Origin: an uncultured Acinetobacter sp.
Lineage (GTDB): Bacteria > Pseudomonadota > Gammaproteobacteria > Pseudomonadales > Moraxellaceae
Direction of reading: 5' to 3'
Assembly (NCBI GenBank): GCA_900771065.1
Contig: CAAGMP010000190.1
Location: 1-9,496, forward strand
Length of the DNA stretch: 9,496 bases
Within the stretch, counting starts at the first letter, position 1; every line of letters starts with the position of its first letter. The notes beneath the pieces were generated by a model, which saw only the letters and a program-made list of their open reading frames with translations, was not told where the DNA came from and did no database searches. Positions 6,079 to 9,496 of the stretch are shown piece after piece. Position numbers and translations under genes: made by a program.

Positions 6079-6972
6079 AGCTTCAGCAATTTTGAAAACG
6101 TGTTCTGCAAACATTTCTGCAGTACGTGCAGCTGCTGCGGTCATGATGTCAAGGTTACCTGCGTATTTCGGCAAGAAATCACCCAAACCTTCAACTTCTA
6201 AGAAAATTGAAACACGGTTGCCATCAAAAACAGGACCATTAACTAATTTGTAACCTGGTACATATTTTTGAACTTCTTTGATCATCGCATGTACAGATTC
6301 AGTGATCGCAGCTTGATCTGGCTCACCTTCTACTAGGCAGTGCACAGTATCACGCATCATTAATGGTGGCTCAGCTGGGTTGATGATGATGATTGCTTTA
6401 CCTTGTTTTGCGCCACCCACTTTCTCAATTGCACCCGCAGTGGTACGTGTGAATTCATCGATGTTTTTACGCGTACCTGGACCAACTGATTTAGTCGATA
6501 CTGTTGCAATGATTTCGCCATATTCAACAGGTTGAACACGAGAAACCGCAGCCACCATAGGAATAGTTGCTTGACCGCCACAGGTTACCATGTTCACGTT
6601 TGGCACTTCACCAGCAGCAAGTAATGCTTCAAGATTTACAGGTGGTACACAAAATGGACCAATTGCCGCAGGTGTTAAGTCAATCATTAACACGCCAAGT
6701 TCATTTAATTTACGACTGTTTTCAGCATGTACATATGCCGAAGTTGCATCAAATGCAATTTTGATTTCATCTTCAATTACGTGAGGAAGTAAACCATCAA
6801 CACCTTCTGCTGTGGTTTTTAAACCCATTTTCGCTGCACGAGCTAAACCTTCAGAAGTAGGGTCAATCCCCACCATCCAAACTGGTTCTAACCATTCGCT
6901 ACGTTGAAGTTTGTAAAGCAAATCAGTACCAATGTTACCTGGACCGATCATTGCACATTTAATCTTTTTCAT
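6076..6972 (-). CDS. mhpF: Acetaldehyde dehydrogenase (acylating)
   Basis: Converts acetaldehyde, NAD+ and coenzyme A into acetyl-CoA and NADH, the last step of the lower pathway, using acetaldehyde channelled from the partner aldolase MhpE. The 298 residues fit the DmpF/MhpF/BphJ family (usually about 300-316). The N-terminal Rossmann motif is GPGNIG at 10-15. The catalytic cysteine is C131 in NMVTCGGQATIP, matching Cys131/132 of BphJ and DmpF as I recall them. Further conserved blocks are KSVGPGTRKNIDEFTRTT and the C-terminal DIMTAAA. The ATG at 6972 follows the mhpD stop by 24 bases; the site upstream is a poor GAGAG, 7 bases away, so translation may depend partly on mhpD. It is the middle gene of mhpDFE. 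The family is secure. Confidence 0.95.
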   Translation of the reverse strand: MKKIKCAMIGPGNIGTDLLYKLQRSEWLEPVWMVGIDPTSEGLARAAKMGLKTTAEGVDGLLPHVIEDEIKIAFDATSAYVHAENSRKLNELGVLMIDLTPAAIGPFCVPPVNLEALLAAGEVPNVNMVTCGGQATIPMVAAVSRVQPVEYGEIIATVSTKSVGPGTRKNIDEFTRTTAGAIEKVGGAKQGKAIIIINPAEPPLMMRDTVHCLVEGEPDQAAITESVHAMIKEVQKYVPGYKLVNGPVFDGNRVSIFLEVEGLGDFLPKYAGNLDIMTAAAARTAEMFAEHVFKIAEA

Positions 6973-6996
6973 GAATGTACTCTCTAAAAATCTAGC

Positions 6997-7794
6997 TTAT
7001 TCGGCAGCAAATGCAGCAGTAACTGAACCAAAGCCTTCAATTTCAACTTTGAATTCATCGCCCGCTTGCGCAACAACCATTGGACCTAAAGCACCTGTTA
7101 AAATAATGTCGCCTGCTAACAACGGACGACCACGGCGTACCATTTCATCTGCAAGCCAAACTGCTGCGTTAAGTGGATTTGCCAAGCATGCTTTACCTAC
7201 GCCTTGAGAAACTACTTCATCACCACGGGTCATGGTCATTTTGCAATTCACAAGATCAAGTTGATCCAATTTCACAGGACGTGAACCCAAAACAAATGCT
7301 GCTGAAGATGCATTATCGGCAACAGTATCAATTAAGGAAATTTTCCAATTTTCGATACGGCTGTCGACCACTTCAATTGCAGGCAGTGCATAATCAGTTG
7401 CACTAATAATATCTGCGTAAGTATGTTTTTCTTTGGTTAAATCTTGTTTGATTACCAAGGCAATTTCTGCTTCAACTTTCGGTTGAATTAATAAACCTGC
7501 TGGAATTGCTTCACCATCACCGTATGCCATATCGGCAAACAACATACCAAAGTCAGGTTGATCTACACCAAGCTGTGCTTGAACTACTTTTGACGTTAAG
7601 CCAATTTTACGACCTACTAAACGACGACCTTCTTGTAAAGCACGTGCTGTATTGACTTCTTGAACAGCATAGGCAATATCGACGTTTGCACTCTCACCAC
7701 CAAGTTCAGGGCGAATAGGCGCAATAGCGGTTTTTGATAATTCAGCACTACGAAGTGCTTGTGCAACGGATTCAACAACAGCAGAATTCGACAT
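6997..7794 (-). CDS. mhpD: 2-oxopent-4-enoate (2-hydroxypenta-2,4-dienoate) hydratase
   Basis: Adds water to 2-hydroxypenta-2,4-dienoate to give 4-hydroxy-2-oxopentanoate, the substrate of MhpE. It belongs to the fumarylacetoacetase-like hydratase/decarboxylase family. The ATG at 7794 gives 265 residues (DmpE about 261, MhpD about 269) and has AAGGA 7 bases upstream. An in-frame TTG at 7815 would add 7 residues but would put its start between the gene and that binding site, so I reject it. Conserved blocks are GRKIGLTSK (61-69), QPDFGML (79-85), KVEAEIAL (106-113) and AIEVVDSR (139-146). Metal-binding glutamates E108, E110 and E141 match E106, E108 and E139 of MhpD, offset by 2. The related decarboxylase (DmpH type) is less likely given the mhpF/mhpE partners and absence of a tautomerase. 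First gene of the operon, with a good promoter upstream. Confidence 0.92.
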   Translation of the reverse strand: MSNSAVVESVAQALRSAELSKTAIAPIRPELGGESANVDIAYAVQEVNTARALQEGRRLVGRKIGLTSKVVQAQLGVDQPDFGMLFADMAYGDGEAIPAGLLIQPKVEAEIALVIKQDLTKEKHTYADIISATDYALPAIEVVDSRIENWKISLIDTVADNASSAAFVLGSRPVKLDQLDLVNCKMTMTRGDEVVSQGVGKACLANPLNAAVWLADEMVRRGRPLLAGDIILTGALGPMVVAQAGDEFKVEIEGFGSVTAAFAAE

Positions 7795-7801
7795 GAATGT
7801 T

Positions 7802-7806
7802 TCCTT
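7802..7806 (-). promoter_or_regulatory. Ribosome binding site fixing the mhpD start
   Basis: AAGGA on the minus strand, 7 bases before the ATG at 7794. It decides between this ATG and the in-frame TTG at 7815, which lies upstream of the site and lacks a comparable site of its own. Confidence 0.8.
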
Positions 7807-7836
7807 AAACTGCAAAAATTGGACTAGACCCTTTCA

Positions 7837-7856
7837 CGTTTATCCAAATTCAAACG
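7837..7856. promoter_or_regulatory. Candidate operator inside the mhpD promoter
   Basis: CGTTT (7837-7841) and AAACG (7852-7856) form a 5-base inverted repeat around 10 bases, one helical turn from arm to arm. It covers the -10 element and most of the spacer of the mhpD promoter, where a repressor would block polymerase. No mhpR-like regulator gene is in the window. Confidence 0.35.
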
Positions 7857-7866
7857 CACATGTCAA
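7839..7866 (-). promoter_or_regulatory. mhpDFE promoter
   Basis: On the minus strand TTGACA (7861-7866), a perfect -35 box, and GATAAA (7839-7844), 4 of 6 against the -10 consensus, are 16 bases apart. Transcription would start near 7832, leaving a 38-base leader to the ATG at 7794. This is the best promoter match in the window. Confidence 0.6.
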
Positions 7867-7969
7867 GATACGTTTTGTAGACGTGATTCTTTTTCGGGAA
7901 TAGAGGTAAACAGTTTAAGCATCGGGAAAATAACGTCTTATTACCAATACTTATTTTATTTATGACAAT

Positions 7970-7991
7970 AGCTAATTCCTATAAATTAGCT
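7970..7991. repeat. Perfect 8-base inverted repeat upstream of mhpD
   Basis: AGCTAATT (7970-7977) and AATTAGCT (7984-7991) pair perfectly around CCTATA. No T tract follows on either strand, so it is a poor terminator. It lies about 105 bases upstream of the mhpD -35 box and could be a distal regulator site or, less likely, a weak 3' structure for the phosphatase transcript. Confidence 0.4.
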
Positions 7992-8065
7992 CAAGTTTGA
8001 AAACAGAATAAATTTAAAAACAAAGAGATTAAATTATTTTTACTTTATATCTTAAAATAAGCAGA

Positions 8066-8099
8066 TGTATTTTGTCCTTGTTCCTACGACTAAAATACA
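8066..8099 (-). terminator. Possible 3' hairpin of the HAD phosphatase transcript
   Basis: On the minus strand TGTATTTT, a bulged A, and GTC pair with GAC and AAAATACA around an 11-base loop, starting 5 bases after the phosphatase stop. No proper T run follows, so this is at best a weak terminator or 3'-end stabiliser. A second AT-only stem, TTATTTT/AAAATAA (8034-8060), lies beyond it. Some read-through into mhpDFE is possible. Confidence 0.35.
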
Positions 8100-8104
8100 C
8101 CGAT

Positions 8105-8761
8105 TTAACTAAGTTGTTGCAATAAAAATTGATGTAATTGTTGAATTTCACCCACTAAAGCAACGGGCTGAAATTGAGTTAAAGTGGCAATATCATGCAC
8201 ACCAAAGGTCACACCAACACGACGCATATTCAATTGTTGCGCCATGTGTAAATCATAAGATGTATCGCCAACCATCATTGCATTTTTTACATCAATTTGC
8301 GTTTGTTGCAAAATTTCAGTCAACATCAACGGATTTGGTTTTGATTTAGTTTCACTTGCCGCACGCGTAGCTGCAAACAAATGCGTGCTATTGGTTTGAG
8401 CTAAAACACGATTTAGCCCTTTACGGCTTTTTCCTGTGGCAACTGCCAGCAAAACATCGTGTTGTTTTAAGTCATGTAACATTTCAGTCACACCGTCAAA
8501 CCAAACATCATGTGAAGCATTTTCAACATAATGATCCGAATAACATTGCAAAATTTGAGCATGTAAATGAGGCACTTGTGGAAACAGTTGTTGCGCGACT
8601 TCAGGCAACCCTAAACCAATAATACTGCGTGCAGCTTCATCAGTTAAAGGTTGCTCAAACTGTTGTGCCGCAAATTTTAATGATGCAACAATTTGTCCAA
8701 CTGAATTAAACAAAGTGCCATCCCAATCAAAAATAACTAATTTGAGCGCATGTTGCATCAT
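8105..8761 (-). CDS. HAD-superfamily phosphatase, phosphoglycolate-phosphatase-like
   Basis: Probable soluble phosphomonoesterase of haloacid dehalogenase subfamily IA (Gph/PGMB type, alpha-helical cap). All four HAD motifs are present in 218 residues: DWDGTL with D12 and D14 (nucleophile and acid/base), T109 in ATGKS, K141 in SKPNP, and GDTSYD with D166 and D170 for Mg2+. The cap lies between motifs I and II, about residues 18-85. The substrate cannot be read from the sequence; phosphoglycolate or another small sugar phosphate is typical, though many relatives have no known role. It starts 10 bases after the RluC-type gene stops, so the two form an operon. The site upstream is a weak GTGAG 5 bases before the first of two adjacent ATG codons (8761 and 8758), and either may be used. 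This looks like housekeeping DNA unrelated to the aromatic pathway. Confidence 0.88.
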   Translation of the reverse strand: MMQHALKLVIFDWDGTLFNSVGQIVASLKFAAQQFEQPLTDEAARSIIGLGLPEVAQQLFPQVPHLHAQILQCYSDHYVENASHDVWFDGVTEMLHDLKQHDVLLAVATGKSRKGLNRVLAQTNSTHLFAATRAASETKSKPNPLMLTEILQQTQIDVKNAMMVGDTSYDLHMAQQLNMRRVGVTFGVHDIATLTQFQPVALVGEIQQLHQFLLQQLS

Positions 8762-8771
8762 TTAAACTCAC

Positions 8772-9496
8772 TTATTTATCTTTCTTTTGTGCGCGAAGTT
8801 GCGCCACAATATTTTGCATATCTTCAGGTAATGGCGCTTCAATGGTTGGGTAACCCGGAATTTCTAAACGCATCGCATGTAAACACAAACGGCGTGGTTT
8901 TGGTCCATTATATTCTGTTTCATGACCATATTTTTCATCACCCACCAAAGGATGACCAATACTTAAACCATGTACGCGAATTTGATGCGTACGTCCTGAA
9001 AGCGGTGAAGCATAGACCAAAGTTGCATGTAAAAAACGTTCTGCAACTTGCCATTTAGTTTGTGATGGTTTTCCTTCTTTAGAAACACGAACACGACGTT
9101 CACCATTTGACAATTCATAACGATGTAATGGTGCATCTATTAATTGTTGATCAAGGCTAACTTGACCTTTTACTACCGCCGCATAAGTTTTTTGAATTTT
9201 GTGTTCGCGCAATAAATCTTGCAACGTTTTTAACACACTACGTTTTTTAGAAATCATCACTAAACCTGAAGTGTCACGGTCAATACGATGAATCAATTCT
9301 AAATATTTTTTTCCTGTTGCTGCACGTAAACCTTCAATCAAACCATACGCAACACCACTACCACCATGCACAGCAATTCCAGCAGGTTTATTCACCACCA
9401 TTAAACCTTCATCTTCATAAATCACACGAGATAACAAACTATTGGCAACTTGGTTAGAAATAGGTGCATCGGTTTCATCCTTTTGTTCATAACGAA
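8772..9496 (-). CDS. rluC: Ribosomal large-subunit pseudouridine synthase, RluC-type; partial, 5' end outside window
   Basis: Pseudouridine synthase of the RluA/RluC family, converting specific uridines of 23S rRNA (955, 2504 and 2580 for E. coli RluC) into pseudouridine. The frame is open to the window edge; 240 residues remain and the N-terminal S4 RNA-binding domain is missing. Catalytic-domain motifs are VVNKPAGIAVHGGSG, the active-site HRIDRDTSG (catalytic Asp in RID), and SGRTHQIRVH. GIAVHGGSG and RVSKEGKPSQT match RluC better than RluA or RluD. A TTG at 9437 could start a shorter frame, but conserved-looking sequence continues upstream and RluC proteins have an N-terminal domain, so that is not the start. 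The stop is 10 bases before the HAD phosphatase ATG. RluC is the best fit; a closely related RluA-family member is the alternative. Confidence 0.87.
   Translation of the reverse strand, partial: RYEQKDETDAPISNQVANSLLSRVIYEDEGLMVVNKPAGIAVHGGSGVAYGLIEGLRAATGKKYLELIHRIDRDTSGLVMISKKRSVLKTLQDLLREHKIQKTYAAVVKGQVSLDQQLIDAPLHRYELSNGERRVRVSKEGKPSQTKWQVAERFLHATLVYASPLSGRTHQIRVHGLSIGHPLVGDEKYGHETEYNGPKPRRLCLHAMRLEIPGYPTIEAPLPEDMQNIVAQLRAQKKDK

Noticed and set aside
6360..7406. Several short open frames on both strands over mhpF and mhpD
   Set aside because: All overlap genes with full-length, motif-complete products; none has a plausible start signal.
7795..7815. Longer mhpD beginning at TTG (7815)
   Set aside because: It would start upstream of the good AAGGA site that is correctly spaced from the ATG at 7794, and the extra 7 residues are not expected for the family.
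8750..9058. Plus-strand open frame of 102 codons over the rluC/phosphatase boundary
   Set aside because: Antisense to both genes, with no recognisable protein features.
9435..9437. TTG as the start of the RluC-type protein
   Set aside because: The reading frame continues without a stop to the window edge and the family needs an N-terminal S4 domain, so the gene is simply truncated.
1..9496. CRISPR arrays, insertion sequences, tRNA or rRNA genes, toxin-antitoxin or defence genes
   Set aside because: I looked for repeats with regular spacers, transposase motifs, tRNA-like cloverleaves and relevant protein motifs and found none.

Overview
The window is AT-rich gammaproteobacterial DNA that most resembles Acinetobacter. 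The evidence is codon use, the long AT-rich spacers, and a minus-strand pair of an RluC-type pseudouridine synthase followed by a HAD phosphatase. The genus call is an inference by eye, not a search result. No phage, transposon, tRNA, rRNA or CRISPR sequence is visible.

Nearly everything encodes breakdown of a phenylpropanoid aromatic acid through meta cleavage. Left to right: (1) the first 276 codons of a Rieske dioxygenase large subunit very like E. coli HcaE (3-phenylpropionate/cinnamate dioxygenase), on the minus strand and cut by the left edge; (2) a divergent LysR regulator very like HcaR; (3) a minus-strand alpha/beta hydrolase with the motifs of a meta-cleavage C-C hydrolase (MhpC type); (4) a minus-strand OprD-family outer-membrane porin with its own terminator; (5) a minus-strand operon, in transcription order mhpD (hydratase), mhpF (acylating acetaldehyde dehydrogenase), mhpE (4-hydroxy-2-oxovalerate aldolase), ending in a strong UUCG-loop terminator; (6) a spacer that looks like the boundary with housekeeping DNA; (7) the HAD phosphatase and the RluC-type synthase, the latter cut by the right edge.

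Proposed pathway: the porin admits the aromatic acid. HcaE and partners outside the window hydroxylate the ring to a cis-dihydrodiol, which is rearomatised to a catechol. An extradiol dioxygenase, also not in the window, opens the ring. The hydrolase releases 2-hydroxypenta-2,4-dienoate plus a short acid (succinate or fumarate). MhpD hydrates the dienoate, MhpE splits it into pyruvate and acetaldehyde, and MhpF makes acetyl-CoA. HcaR is the only regulator seen.

The known enzymes are familiar. The less usual content is the arrangement (lower pathway split into separately terminated units around a porin) and several symmetric or repeated sites in the spacers: a T-N11-A LysR-type box in the hcaE/hcaR spacer, an inverted repeat inside a good mhpD promoter, an exactly repeated 12-base pattern upstream of the porin, and perfect palindromes upstream of the porin and the hydrolase. 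I see no strong case for a wholly new biological system.
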